DNA of 10,428 bases from an uncultured Rhizobiaceae group bacterium (GCA_938030645.1 CALHHQ010000343.1:1-10428); one strand, 5' to 3'; positions 1 to 6,746 are shown, counted from the first letter of the stretch. The notes: generated from the letters alone by a model not told the origin. Numbers and translations: made by a program.

Positions 1-141
1 CTGTTGGTTCTGCCAGGAACGCTCATCCATGGTGGACATCACTTGGCTGATCTATTTGGCGGTGCAATCTTGTTCGTTTTGGGCGTTTGGATGGCAGAGC
101 GCATTGTTCGCACTCACAAAGGTGACTACGAAAACGCTTAA
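1..141 (+). CDS. PAP2-family phosphatase-like membrane protein, C-terminal fragment
   Basis: The first 46 codons of the window are open in frame 1 and end at TAA 139-141; the 5' part lies outside. The fragment has a Gly-Gly-His-His stretch followed three residues later by Asp, then a hydrophobic segment with Gly-Gly, and a short charged tail. This resembles the last conserved motif of PAP2 lipid phosphatases (a His followed by an Asp at the start of the final transmembrane helix), with the His being the usual nucleophile. Known members dephosphorylate lipid phosphates at the membrane. Only the end is visible, so the substrate and the other catalytic motifs cannot be judged. Its stop codon overlaps the stop of the convergent HIT gene in a shared TTAA. 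Another polytopic membrane protein remains possible. Confidence 0.55.
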   Translation: MLVLPGTLIHGGHHLADLFGGAILFVLGVWMAERIVRTHKGDYENA

Positions 142-509
142 ATGGCTTCCAATGCCATTCGAATTTTGTCCGCATTGGCTTTGAGCACATCACCTTGTTC
201 CATCTCTCCCGTATGAGGGCGCATTTTGATGCCTTCAAAGCGGGGGATGATGTGGACATGCAGGTGGAAGACAACTTGCCCGCCAGCTGATTCATTGAAC
301 TGTTGAATCGTGATGCCATCAGCACTGAACGCAGCTTTGCAGGCTCGGGCCATGTGCTGAACTGTTTTTGAAACGGCAGCTAAGCTTTCGGGCGTGGCGT
401 CAAGCACGTTGCGAGCAGGCGCTTTTGGCAACACGAGGCAATGGCCGTCACCGCGGGGCATGATGTCCATGATCACAAACGTTTCATCGTCTTCGTAGAG
501 TTTTCGCAC
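138..509 (-). CDS. HIT-family (histidine triad) nucleotide-binding protein, intact downstream frame of a frameshifted gene
   Basis: This frame holds almost all of a HIT domain: a strand region with Tyr-Glu-Asp-Asp-Glu and Met-Pro-Arg-Gly-Asp-Gly-His, and near the C-terminus the catalytic signature His-Leu-His-Val-His-Ile-Ile. Such proteins hydrolyse or transfer nucleoside phosphoramidates or dinucleotides. The frame opens only at an internal GTG (509) and lacks the normal first ~20 residues. Those residues are encoded just upstream in another frame (565-503), starting at an ATG that overlaps the stop of the preceding gene as TAATG. One extra A in the AAAA run (TTTT at 501-504 on the + strand) would restore a protein of about 142 residues. 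Either the assembly lost a base or the gene is damaged. The HIT identity itself is secure. It is the last gene of the minus-strand operon and ends in a stop overlapping the convergent neighbour. Confidence 0.85.
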   Translation of the reverse strand: MRKLYEDDETFVIMDIMPRGDGHCLVLPKAPARNVLDATPESLAAVSKTVQHMARACKAAFSADGITIQQFNESAGGQVVFHLHVHIIPRFEGIKMRPHTGEMEQGDVLKANADKIRMALEAI

Positions 510-565
510 GGCAATTCACCACGTAGAATTTTCGCGAAAATGTTCTGATCATCGTATTCGGACAT
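503..565 (-). pseudogene. N-terminal coding piece of the HIT gene, out of frame with the rest
   Basis: From ATG 565 this frame encodes Met-Ser-Glu-Tyr-Asp-Asp-Gln-Asn-Ile-Phe followed by Ala-Lys-Ile-Leu-Arg-Gly-Glu-Leu-Pro-Cys-Glu. This is the classic N-terminus of bacterial HIT proteins (Asn-Ile-Phe-x-Lys-Ile-x-x-Gly-Glu-x-Pro-Cys). After that Glu the frame loses similarity, while the -1 frame continues with Lys-Leu-Tyr-Glu-Asp-Asp-Glu exactly as expected. The TAATG overlap with the upstream gene supports this ATG as the real start by translational coupling. The sequence at the junction (GAAAAC) is not a classical X-XXY-YYZ slippery site, so programmed frameshifting looks unlikely. Confidence 0.75.
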
Positions 566-1764
566 TATGTGTTTTCCTTTTTGAAAGGTCCGTGGCGCGC
601 AATAGCTTCGTTTTCGCGCTGCACGGCTTTGCGCTCTTGTTCCAAGTAATCTGACACGGCGCGGCGAAAGTCTGGATGGGTGATGTAGTGGGCCGAGCGG
701 GTGATTTGCGGCATGTATCCACGGGCCAATTTGTGTCCACCCTGCGCACCGGCTTCCACACGGGACAGTTTGTTGGCAATTGCAAAGTCTATGGCCTGAT
801 AATAGCAGACCTCAAAATGCAGACACGCGTGATCTTCAACACAGCCCCAATGTCTTCCGAACAGCGTGTGGGAGCCGATGAAGTTGATTGCTCCTGCGAT
901 ATAGCGTCCATCGCGTTTTGCCATGATGAGCAGAATATTATCGGCCATGGTTTCACCGATGCGGGAATAAAATTCGCGGGTCAAATATGGCTGACCCCAT
1001 TTGCGCGAACCGGTATCCATGTAGAAACGATAGAAAACATCCCAAATTTCTTCGGTCAGGTCTGAACCGGTGAGATGTTCAATCGTGACGCCATTGTCTT
1101 TTAAGGCCGTGGCGCGTTCTTTTCGAATGTTCTTTCGTTTTCGCGAAGACAGCACATCAAGAAATTGATCGAAACTCTCGTATCCGTTGTTGAGCCAATG
1201 GAACTGTTGGTCTGTGCGTTGCAAATATCCGGCTTCGCCCAGCACATCCCATTCATTTTCCGGTAAAAATGTCACGTGAGCGGATGACACTTCCAACTGT
1301 TCGCAGACTTGTTGCAGTCCACCTGCCAAAAGCAATCGTCGCTTTGCTGAATTCTCATCATTTCCAACCAGCAATCGTCTGCCCGTTGCTGGTGTGAATG
1401 GTGAAGTGGCTTGAAGCTTGGGATAATAGCTGCCGCCCGCGCGCTCAAACGCATCCGCCCACCCATGGTCAAAAACATATTCGCCTTGGCTGTGGTTCTT
1501 CAGATAACAGGGCAGGAGGCCCGTGATTTGTGACGCGCCATCAATCTGGTGTTCCATCAATAAATGTTGGCCAAGCCAACCTGATCGACGATCTGCAGAG
1601 CCAGATTTTTCAAGCGCATCGTAAAACGCATGAGAGATAAATGGATTGTAATCATAGTTTTCTGTTGGATCCGAGGATGGATTGGCCAATCGATCCCAAT
1701 CTGCAGCTGGAATATCGTCCATGCTGCTCACAACGCGAATTGTCACGTCGTTTGACTCAGTCAT
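565..1764 (-). CDS. FemAB-like GNAT-fold protein (COG3146/DUF482 family)
   Basis: The 399-residue product matches the COG3146 family (Pfam FemAB-like), often annotated as a GNAT acetyltransferase or peptidoglycan biosynthesis protein. Visible marks are the N-terminal Asn-Pro-Phe-Ile-Ser-His-Ala-Phe region, the Ser-Ser-Arg-Lys-Arg-Lys-Asn-Ile-Arg-Lys-Glu-Arg stretch near residue 210, and the C-terminal Gly-Arg-His-Trp-Gly-Cys, His-Phe-Glu-x-Cys-Tyr-Tyr-Gln and Glu-Ala-Gly-Ala-Gln-Gly-Gly-His-Lys segments. The length is normal for the family. FemAB-fold proteins transfer amino acids from aminoacyl-tRNA or acyl groups, but the substrate of this family is not established, so no reaction is claimed. 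There is no signal peptide; it should be cytoplasmic. The ATG at 1764 overlaps the end of the phosphodiesterase gene by 8 bases, and the stop overlaps the HIT start by one base, so all are probably translated from one mRNA. Confidence 0.85.
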   Translation of the reverse strand: MTESNDVTIRVVSSMDDIPAADWDRLANPSSDPTENYDYNPFISHAFYDALEKSGSADRRSGWLGQHLLMEHQIDGASQITGLLPCYLKNHSQGEYVFDHGWADAFERAGGSYYPKLQATSPFTPATGRRLLVGNDENSAKRRLLLAGGLQQVCEQLEVSSAHVTFLPENEWDVLGEAGYLQRTDQQFHWLNNGYESFDQFLDVLSSRKRKNIRKERATALKDNGVTIEHLTGSDLTEEIWDVFYRFYMDTGSRKWGQPYLTREFYSRIGETMADNILLIMAKRDGRYIAGAINFIGSHTLFGRHWGCVEDHACLHFEVCYYQAIDFAIANKLSRVEAGAQGGHKLARGYMPQITRSAHYITHPDFRRAVSDYLEQERKAVQRENEAIARHGPFKKENT

Positions 1765-2497
1765 TCAAGTTTTCCGTGCGAGGATCGAATCCTTCAAATG
1801 TCATTTGATCCGCATATTTGCGGGTGATCGAAGCTGCTTCTTGGTCTTTCACCGTCCAGGTGATCACGGGCAGTTTCATATCGCGCATATCTTTCACAAA
1901 TCTATTCGGCAGATTTCTCACTCCATAAGACACAAATTGGAGATCGTAATCCTTCATCGCTTGGAGATGAGTGTCATAAGTTTCGTTCCCGCCATATGCG
2001 GTCAAACCGCGCGGCAATTCGGGCATGAGCGGTTTGAACTGCGCACAAATCCAGTGGTCGAAAGACATGAGTGCGAGTTTGCCATTGTAACTTTCAACCG
2101 CTTTGGCAACGCCTTCGACAAAACCGTTGTCTTTGCCCTGAACACCTTTCAATTCCAAAACGATTGGCACCTTCCCAGAGACCAGTTTTAAGTGCTCGCT
2201 GAGCAGATGGATGCCATCTGCTGTGCCCAACAGTTTCATTTCCAAAAGAGATGAAGGTGAATGATCGCGAACATTGCCTTGAACACCTGTCATCCGCTCC
2301 AATTCTGGATCGTGAAATACGACAGGCTCACCTGTTGATGAAACTTGTAAATCGCATTCGATTGCAAAGCCTGCGTCAACGGCGGCTTGAAACGCCGCCA
2401 TTGAGTTTTCAGCGCGCCCTGCAGGCAGGTCATGGTACCCTCGATGCGCAATCGGGAGTCCTATCAACCAATCAGGTGCTGGCGTGAGTTTGGTCAT
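1757..2497 (-). CDS. Glycerophosphodiester phosphodiesterase family protein (cytoplasmic, UgpQ-like)
   Basis: The 246-residue product is a single GDPD domain without a signal peptide. It hydrolyses glycerophosphodiesters to sn-glycerol 3-phosphate and an alcohol in known members. The catalytic pattern is complete: His18-Arg19-Gly in the first strand, Glu30-Asn31, the metal ligands Glu47 and Asp49, and His62-Asp63 in Val-Val-Phe-His-Asp. Near the C-terminus, Trp-Thr-Val-Lys matches the usual final strand. The length is typical of short cytoplasmic forms such as UgpQ. It starts 3 bases after the RidA-family stop and its 3' end overlaps the next gene by 8 bases, so it sits in the middle of an operon. 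No phosphate-transport genes are adjacent, so a role in phospholipid turnover is only inferred. Confidence 0.92.
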   Translation of the reverse strand: MTKLTPAPDWLIGLPIAHRGYHDLPAGRAENSMAAFQAAVDAGFAIECDLQVSSTGEPVVFHDPELERMTGVQGNVRDHSPSSLLEMKLLGTADGIHLLSEHLKLVSGKVPIVLELKGVQGKDNGFVEGVAKAVESYNGKLALMSFDHWICAQFKPLMPELPRGLTAYGGNETYDTHLQAMKDYDLQFVSYGVRNLPNRFVKDMRDMKLPVITWTVKDQEAASITRKYADQMTFEGFDPRTENLND

Positions 2498-2500
2498 AGG

Positions 2501-2965
2501 TTATGCGATCTCGATTGTGCAATCGACTTCTACAGCGACACCACGGGGCAGGGATCCCATACCAACTGCTGCGCGGGCATGTTTGCCGGCATCACCCAGC
2601 ACAGCCACCAGCAGATCCGATGCGCCATTAACGACTTCTGGATGATCAGTAAAATCGGGTGTTGCGTTGACGAAGCCTTGGATTTTCATGACCTGTTTGA
2701 TGCGTGACAGATCACCCAGTGCCATTTGTGCTTGGGCCAAAATATTGATGGCGCACAAACGCGCTGCGGCTTGGCCAGTGGCGACGTCAGCGGTGTCGCC
2801 AAGCTTGCCAACGAACTCAATACCGTTTGGGCCCATGGGAATTTGGCCCGAAATGGTGAGAATGTTTCCTGCAATTGTGAACGGAATATAGTTCGCTGCC
2901 GGAGCAGCAGGTGCTGGCAATTCGATACCAAGGTCTTTTAAATTTTTTGCAATGTCAGTTGCCAT
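2501..2965 (-). CDS. RidA-family protein (YjgF/YER057c/UK114)
   Basis: The 154-residue product belongs to the RidA superfamily (COG0251), in a longer subgroup than the ~128-residue E. coli RidA. The C-terminal signature Arg-Ala-Ala-Val-Gly then Leu-Pro-Arg-Gly-Val-Ala-Val-Glu-Val-Asp is visible. Arg131 is the apparent counterpart of the Arg that holds the carboxylate of enamine/imine intermediates in true RidA deaminases. The N-terminal extension is rich in Ala and Pro (residues 15-24). True RidA protects PLP enzymes from 2-aminoacrylate; this subgroup may have another imine substrate, so the activity is inferred. The ATG at 2965 has a Shine-Dalgarno-like AGGACAG about 5 bases upstream. It is the first gene of the operon that continues with the phosphodiesterase, FemAB-like and HIT genes. 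An 81-bp gap separates it from the divergent EipB gene, which must hold both promoters. Confidence 0.92.
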   Translation of the reverse strand: MATDIAKNLKDLGIELPAPAAPAANYIPFTIAGNILTISGQIPMGPNGIEFVGKLGDTADVATGQAAARLCAINILAQAQMALGDLSRIKQVMKIQGFVNATPDFTDHPEVVNGASDLLVAVLGDAGKHARAAVGMGSLPRGVAVEVDCTIEIA

Positions 2966-3046
2966 GTTCTGTCCTAAAAATTGTGTGATGCAGGTGGGAA
3001 TTTAGTAGCGCGTTTGTACTTGTGGTGAAAGACTGCATCAAGACAA

Positions 3047-3913
3047 ATGAAATCATTCGGACGCATAATCAAAATGATCAAAATTAAATCTGCCTCGTCG
3101 TTTTCTCTGGTCGTCTTAACAGCCACCACAAGTTTGGTTCAGGCCGCCGCAATAGACAATTTGCGGGCGCACCGCGCAGTTTATGATCTTGCCATGATGG
3201 AATCGAGCGATCGTTCCGGCATCACGGGTATGAACGGGCGAATTGTTTATGAAATGAAGGGATCTGTTTGCGAAGGTTTTGCCGTTCGGTTTCGCTTTTT
3301 GACGAACGTGCAAACATCACGCAAAGGGTTCACAACCGACCAACGCAGCACGACATATGAGAGCGGCGATGGTCTCGATTTCAATTTTGTCACTCAGTCT
3401 TATTTGAATGGCCAATTGGAACAAGAAGTTCGAGGAACGGCAGATCGTTCTGGTCCATCCGTGAACGTCTCATTGAGCAAGCCGGAAAAACAAGAAGTGA
3501 AATTGGATCAGGGTATTTTCATGACCCAACATATCGCGTCAATTATCGAGAGTGCTAAATCCAAAGAGACCATATTTTCCGCCACCGTATTCGATGGGTC
3601 GGATAAGGGTGATGAATTGGTCGACACAACTGCCATTATTGGAAAAATGAAAACGGGTGTTTCTGATCTTAAAGGGGAACCCAAAGACGTGATTGAAGCT
3701 TTTGAACGTGAAGAAGGCTGGCCGGTTTCTGTCAGTTATTTTTCTACCTCGGAAAGCGCGAATGCTGGCGAACGACTCCCCATCTATCAAGTGTCATTTC
3801 TGTTGCAGGAAAGCGGTGTCTCGCGTGATTTGGTGATGCGATATGACGATTACTCTTTGCGGGGGGCGTTGAAAAAAGTGGAGTTTTTACCGTCTAAACC
3901 CTGCAAGCCGTAG
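3047..3913 (+). CDS. eipB: Periplasmic cell-envelope integrity protein, EipB family (DUF1849)
   Basis: The 288-residue product starts with a basic and hydrophobic signal peptide with likely cleavage near residues 33-34 (Val-Gln-Ala-Ala). The mature part begins with His-Arg-Ala-Val-Tyr-Asp-Leu, the DUF1849 signature, followed by Gly-Arg-Ile-Val-Tyr-Glu, a central Tyr-Glu-Ser-Gly-Asp-Gly stretch and Phe-Asp-Gly-Ser. Two cysteines are seen, Cys75 (Val-Cys-Glu-Gly) and Cys286 three residues from the end, matching the disulfide pair described for Brucella EipB. EipB is a periplasmic beta-spiral protein linked to envelope integrity and beta-lactam resistance. The first ATG has no strong ribosome site; ATG 3074 would give a shorter signal peptide and is possible. 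The gene is divergent from the RidA operon and ends 16 bases from the convergent polymerase IV stop. I see no hairpin terminator in that gap. Confidence 0.88.
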   Translation: MKSFGRIIKMIKIKSASSFSLVVLTATTSLVQAAAIDNLRAHRAVYDLAMMESSDRSGITGMNGRIVYEMKGSVCEGFAVRFRFLTNVQTSRKGFTTDQRSTTYESGDGLDFNFVTQSYLNGQLEQEVRGTADRSGPSVNVSLSKPEKQEVKLDQGIFMTQHIASIIESAKSKETIFSATVFDGSDKGDELVDTTAIIGKMKTGVSDLKGEPKDVIEAFEREEGWPVSVSYFSTSESANAGERLPIYQVSFLLQESGVSRDLVMRYDDYSLRGALKKVEFLPSKPCKP

Positions 3914-3929
3914 GTATATTTTTCGGGCT

Positions 3930-5228
3930 CTAAGCTTCTGGTTCCGTTGGCGGTTTTGGCTTTCGTCTTCCGAAAGTCAGGCCGAGTTCAACGCTTTCTC
4001 CACCAAACTTGTCCCGCACTTTGTCCATGGCGCGTTCGACTGCGGCGCGTTTTGTTGCGCCTTCGTCGATTAAATCTCCTGGGTCAGCCGTTTCGTCAGA
4101 TTGCAGGTCACTAACCCCGATACCCAACAATCGAAACCGCGTGCCGTCCAGTTCTTTTTCTAACATCGTGCGGCCCACTTGAAACATCTTGTCAGCCAGT
4201 TGGGTCGGATCTGGCAAAGTGGTGTTGCGGGTGCGACCCTTGAAATCTGATGTTTTCAGTTTCAGCACCACGGTTTGCCCCGCGATATGTGATTTCTTCA
4301 AACGTTCGGAGACCCGTTCGGCCTGATTTCTCAAGATTGGAACCAGTTCTTCAGCAGAGGATATGTCCGTATTGAAAGTGGTTTCTGAACTGACACTTTT
4401 TGCGCTGCCGCGAGATTCTACTTTTCGATGGTCCTGACCCTTTGACAGGCGGGACAGACGCAATCCCATGGAGCCATAAGCGCGAATGAGGTCTGCTTCT
4501 TCTATCTTTTGGAGGTCTGATATCATGTTGATATTGTCAGAATGCAGCTTTGCCTGCATGGCTTTGCCGACACCCCAGATAAGAGACACTGGTTGTTCTG
4601 ATAGAAAGCCGTAAGCTTCTTCCGCGCCGATCACGGAAAACCCTTTGGGTTTTTCAAAATCTGATGCGACCTTTGCAAGGAACTTGTTGGCAGCCAGACC
4701 CACTGAAATGGAAATTCCGACTTCTGATTGAACCTGTTGCACAAATTTCGCCAATGTGAGGGCAGGTGGACTACCGTGTAGTTTTTCGGTTCCTGATAAA
4801 TCCAAAAACGCTTCGTCGATAGACAATGGCTCTACGGATGGCGTCAAGGAGCGCATCATTTCGCGCACCTGTTTGCCAACCCTTGAATACACGTCCATGC
4901 GTGGTTTGATCACGACAGCATGGGGGCAGGCTTCCAACGCCTTGAACATAGGCATGGCCGAACGGACACCGTTTATGCGCGCTACGTAGCAGCATGTGGA
5001 AACCACACCACGCTTGCCCCCACCAATGAGGACAGGCTTGTCTTCCAATTCTGGATTGTCGCGCTTTTCAACTGAAGCATAAAACGCATCACAATCGATA
5101 TGAGCGAGGGATAGGTCGTAGAGTTCTTTGTGTTGAAGAAGGCGAGGGCTGCCACAACGCGCGCAGCGTTTGACCATTCGTGTTTGAACAGTCAGGCAAT
5201 CTCTACAAAATCCGTGTTCGCCAATCAT
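3930..5228 (-). CDS. dinB: DNA polymerase IV (Y family) with N-terminal Cys4 zinc-binding extension
   Basis: The 432-residue product is an error-prone Y-family translesion polymerase. The palm motifs are His-Ile-Asp45-Cys-Asp47-Ala-Phe-Tyr and Ser-Ile-Asp138-Glu139-Ala-Phe, which give the metal-binding carboxylates. A helix-hairpin-helix stretch (Ile-Trp-Gly-Val-Gly-Lys) lies after the thumb region, then a little-finger domain. Before the polymerase core is an extension of about 35 residues with Cys8-x2-Cys11 and Cys22-x2-Cys25, a likely zinc ribbon absent from E. coli Pol IV. No clear consensus clamp-binding motif ends the protein; the tail is Arg/Lys/Pro-rich. The start at 5228 is 12 bases after the HAD stop, and GGTGA directly before it is badly spaced. 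A GTTC-N7-GTTC LexA-type box lies 17-31 bases upstream of the start codon, so this gene probably has its own SOS promoter besides read-through. Confidence 0.96.
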   Translation of the reverse strand: MIGEHGFCRDCLTVQTRMVKRCARCGSPRLLQHKELYDLSLAHIDCDAFYASVEKRDNPELEDKPVLIGGGKRGVVSTCCYVARINGVRSAMPMFKALEACPHAVVIKPRMDVYSRVGKQVREMMRSLTPSVEPLSIDEAFLDLSGTEKLHGSPPALTLAKFVQQVQSEVGISISVGLAANKFLAKVASDFEKPKGFSVIGAEEAYGFLSEQPVSLIWGVGKAMQAKLHSDNINMISDLQKIEEADLIRAYGSMGLRLSRLSKGQDHRKVESRGSAKSVSSETTFNTDISSAEELVPILRNQAERVSERLKKSHIAGQTVVLKLKTSDFKGRTRNTTLPDPTQLADKMFQVGRTMLEKELDGTRFRLLGIGVSDLQSDETADPGDLIDEGATKRAAVERAMDKVRDKFGGESVELGLTFGRRKPKPPTEPEA

Positions 5229-5240
5229 TCACCAATGGTA

Positions 5241-5939
5241 TCATGTTCCACTTCCGTTCTCCACTAGAACCGACAGGATTCCATTCTTTGCTGTGGGCCA
5301 ATGACCCGTGGAGAAATGAGCGCCATTAATCTCGCCAGCTAACTCTCTGAACTTTTCATTGGCCATGAAATGGAAGAGTTTCACATCTGGCGCGCCAGCG
5401 CGGACTTGTTCAAGATTTTTAGGTGTGTCGTCGATAAAGCCAACGCGTTTTTGACTGCGTGATTGTATGATTTCGATTGCAGGAACTTTAGACCCTGTGT
5501 TTGTGATCAGGGGATAGTCCATGCCGTTCTCGGCTAGGTAGGTCCGTCTTATGTCACCAAATGCGTGGGGCATGTTGGTCAAAAAGACGATATCGATTTC
5601 TTCATGCAGGTTTCTCAAACCGTCTGCTGCACCATCTACCACGCCTTGCCGATTATCTTGTTCTTCAAACAATTGGGTTAGCCCTGCCCAGACTTCCTCT
5701 TGCGTCGCCTCAGCGCCCGTATCTTTGTGGAATACATTGCCCGTGAGCTTGAATGAATGTGACTTCAACTCAAATCCGCGTTCTTGGATGACTTCGACGA
5801 AGGGGTCCACCAGATGCAGGATAACTTCATCCACGTCACAGATGAGCAGGGGGCGTTCGTGATTGTGTGCGCCAGTGCCCAAATAGCCGAGGCCTTCGAG
5901 CTGGCCCAGTGTTTGGTCGTCGGCTGTATATTTTTTCAT
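5241..5939 (-). CDS. HAD-superfamily hydrolase-like protein, substrate unknown
   Basis: The 232-residue product has the HAD motifs in order: motif I Ile-Cys-Asp35-Val-Asp37-Glu-Val, where Asp35 would be the nucleophile and Asp37 the acid/base; motif II in Phe-Leu-Thr-Asn-Met-Pro; and motif IV in Gly-Phe-Ile-Asp-Asp-Thr-Pro-Lys-Asn. A helical cap insert seems to lie between motifs I and II (residues ~45-110). A polar N-terminal extension of about 28 residues precedes motif I. There is no signal peptide or membrane segment. HAD proteins are mostly phosphatases, but nothing here indicates the substrate. Its ATG follows the DUF3572 stop with no gap (TAG-ATG), so the two are probably translationally coupled. 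The last codons hold the LexA-type box of the next gene. Confidence 0.8.
   Translation of the reverse strand: MKKYTADDQTLGQLEGLGYLGTGAHNHERPLLICDVDEVILHLVDPFVEVIQERGFELKSHSFKLTGNVFHKDTGAEATQEEVWAGLTQLFEEQDNRQGVVDGAADGLRNLHEEIDIVFLTNMPHAFGDIRRTYLAENGMDYPLITNTGSKVPAIEIIQSRSQKRVGFIDDTPKNLEQVRAGAPDVKLFHFMANEKFRELAGEINGAHFSTGHWPTAKNGILSVLVENGSGT
5245..5259 (-). promoter_or_regulatory. LexA (SOS) box of dinB
   Basis: GTTC-CACTTCC-GTTC fits the alphaproteobacterial direct-repeat LexA site GTTC-N7-GTTC exactly (GAAC-N7-GAAC on the minus strand). It lies 17-31 bases upstream of the polymerase IV start codon, inside the last codons of the HAD gene. A further GAAC at 5267-5270 keeps the same 11-base step in inverted sense. 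Confidence 0.75.
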
Positions 5940-6224
5940 CTAGAAACCTGAAATGTCTTCTGGTGCCAATGTGTAGCGCGCAGAGATAATGCTCTCTGGA
6001 TTGATTTGCGCAGATTCCGTCCAAGCCAACAAGTCGGGCTCATGCGACAAAAAGAAATCCAAAACACCAACAAGGAAATGCGGTTGAGACGCTGCTTCAC
6101 GCATATCATTGCGCAAGATTCCAGTAACGCCAGAAAAGCGCATGAGCAAATCATCATCAGCGGCAAGGAATTGGAACCCTGAAATCGCGATAGTTTCTGC
6201 CGCGTCTTGGGTAAGTTTTTGCAT
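5940..6224 (-). CDS. DUF3572-family protein
   Basis: The 94-residue protein matches DUF3572, a small family of unknown function in Alphaproteobacteria. It is typically found, as here, divergent from divK. Visible family features are the Ala-Glu-Thr-Ile-Ala N-terminal helix, Phe-Leu-Ala-Ala-Asp-Asp-Asp, a Phe-x-Gly-Val-Thr-Gly-Ile segment, and Phe-Leu-Val-Gly-Val-Leu-Asp-Phe-Phe-Leu. It is all-helical in appearance and soluble. I chose ATG 6224 because GGA sits 9 bases upstream; an in-frame GTG at 6230 would add two residues but is too close to that site. It is the first gene of the DUF3572-HAD-polymerase IV cluster. The 111-bp gap to the divK start must contain promoters for both directions. 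No function is claimed. Confidence 0.85.
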   Translation of the reverse strand: MQKLTQDAAETIAISGFQFLAADDDLLMRFSGVTGILRNDMREAASQPHFLVGVLDFFLSHEPDLLAWTESAQINPESIISARYTLAPEDISGF

Positions 6225-6324
6225 GTTCACGAGTCCGTAAGGTTATCGAAGCTATATTTATGAAAGTTCGAATCAAATTAGTGCTGTAGCGGCACAAAGC
6301 CCATCACCAACTAGGTGTTATCCC

Positions 6325-6332
6325 AGAGGAAG
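6325..6332 (+). promoter_or_regulatory. Ribosome binding site of divK
   Basis: The purine stretch AGAGGAAG ends 3 bases before ATG 6336. It decides between this ATG and an upstream in-frame GTG at 6315, and the protein from 6336 aligns with the DivK N-terminus without extra residues. Confidence 0.75.
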
Positions 6333-6335
6333 TTG

Positions 6336-6707
6336 ATGGCCAAAAGAGTTATGATTGTCGAGGACAATGAGTTGAACATGAAATTGTTCAACGACCTTCT
6401 CGAAGCACAGCAATATGAAACGATCCAGACCAGCAACGGTTTGGAAGCGCTTGATCTCGCGCGATTGCATAAGCCTGATCTCATTTTGATGGATATCCAA
6501 TTGCCGGAAGTGTCTGGTCTGGAAGTCACGAAGTGGCTGAAAGAAGATGATGAACTGGCGCGCATTCCTGTCATTGCAGTGACTGCTTTCGCCATGAAAG
6601 GTGATGAGGAACGCATCCGCCAAGGTGGCTGTGAAGCCTATATTTCGAAACCAATTTCAGTGATGAAATTTATAGAAACCGTAAAATCGTATTTGGGCGA
6701 CGCATAA
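6336..6707 (+). CDS. divK: Single-domain response regulator DivK
   Basis: The 123-residue product is a lone receiver domain, almost the same as DivK of Caulobacter and the rhizobia. The acidic pocket residues Glu9-Asp10, phospho-acceptor Asp53 (Leu-Met-Asp-Ile-Gln-Leu-Pro-Glu), Thr83 and Lys105 (Ser-Lys-Pro-Ile-Ser) are all at the standard positions. In known systems DivK is phosphorylated by DivJ, dephosphorylated by PleC, and acts through the kinase DivL to turn down the CckA-ChpT-CtrA pathway, setting polarity and division. The cytoplasmic protein localises to cell poles in model species. It lies 39 bases upstream of pleD and shares the likely mRNA. I found no TTAA-N7-TTAA CtrA box in the 111-bp gap before it. 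Confidence 0.97.
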   Translation: MAKRVMIVEDNELNMKLFNDLLEAQQYETIQTSNGLEALDLARLHKPDLILMDIQLPEVSGLEVTKWLKEDDELARIPVIAVTAFAMKGDEERIRQGGCEAYISKPISVMKFIETVKSYLGDA

Positions 6708-6735
6708 CCGCATGGGTTTGCGCGATTTTTGGAAT

Positions 6736-6739
6736 GGAG
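6736..6739 (+). promoter_or_regulatory. Ribosome binding site deciding the pleD GTG start
   Basis: GGAG lies 7 bases before GTG 6747. A longer frame from TTG 6729 would place this site inside the coding region and add six residues that PleD homologues lack. Confidence 0.7.
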
Positions 6740-6746
6740 TGTATTC

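Noticed and set aside
497..510. Programmed -1 frameshifting in the HIT gene
   Set aside because: The junction GAAAAC does not form an X-XXY-YYZ slippery heptamer and I saw no stimulatory structure, so base loss is more likely.
676..1065. A 129-codon + strand frame inside the FemAB-like gene
   Set aside because: It is antisense to a well-recognised full-length gene and shows no family features.
1682..2191. A 169-codon + strand frame across the FemAB-like and phosphodiesterase genes
   Set aside because: It is antisense to two genes with intact motifs, and its composition is what reverse reading of coding DNA gives.
6225..6335. CtrA binding site expected before divK
   Set aside because: I searched by eye for TTAA-N7-TTAA and found none in this gap; a degenerate site cannot be excluded.
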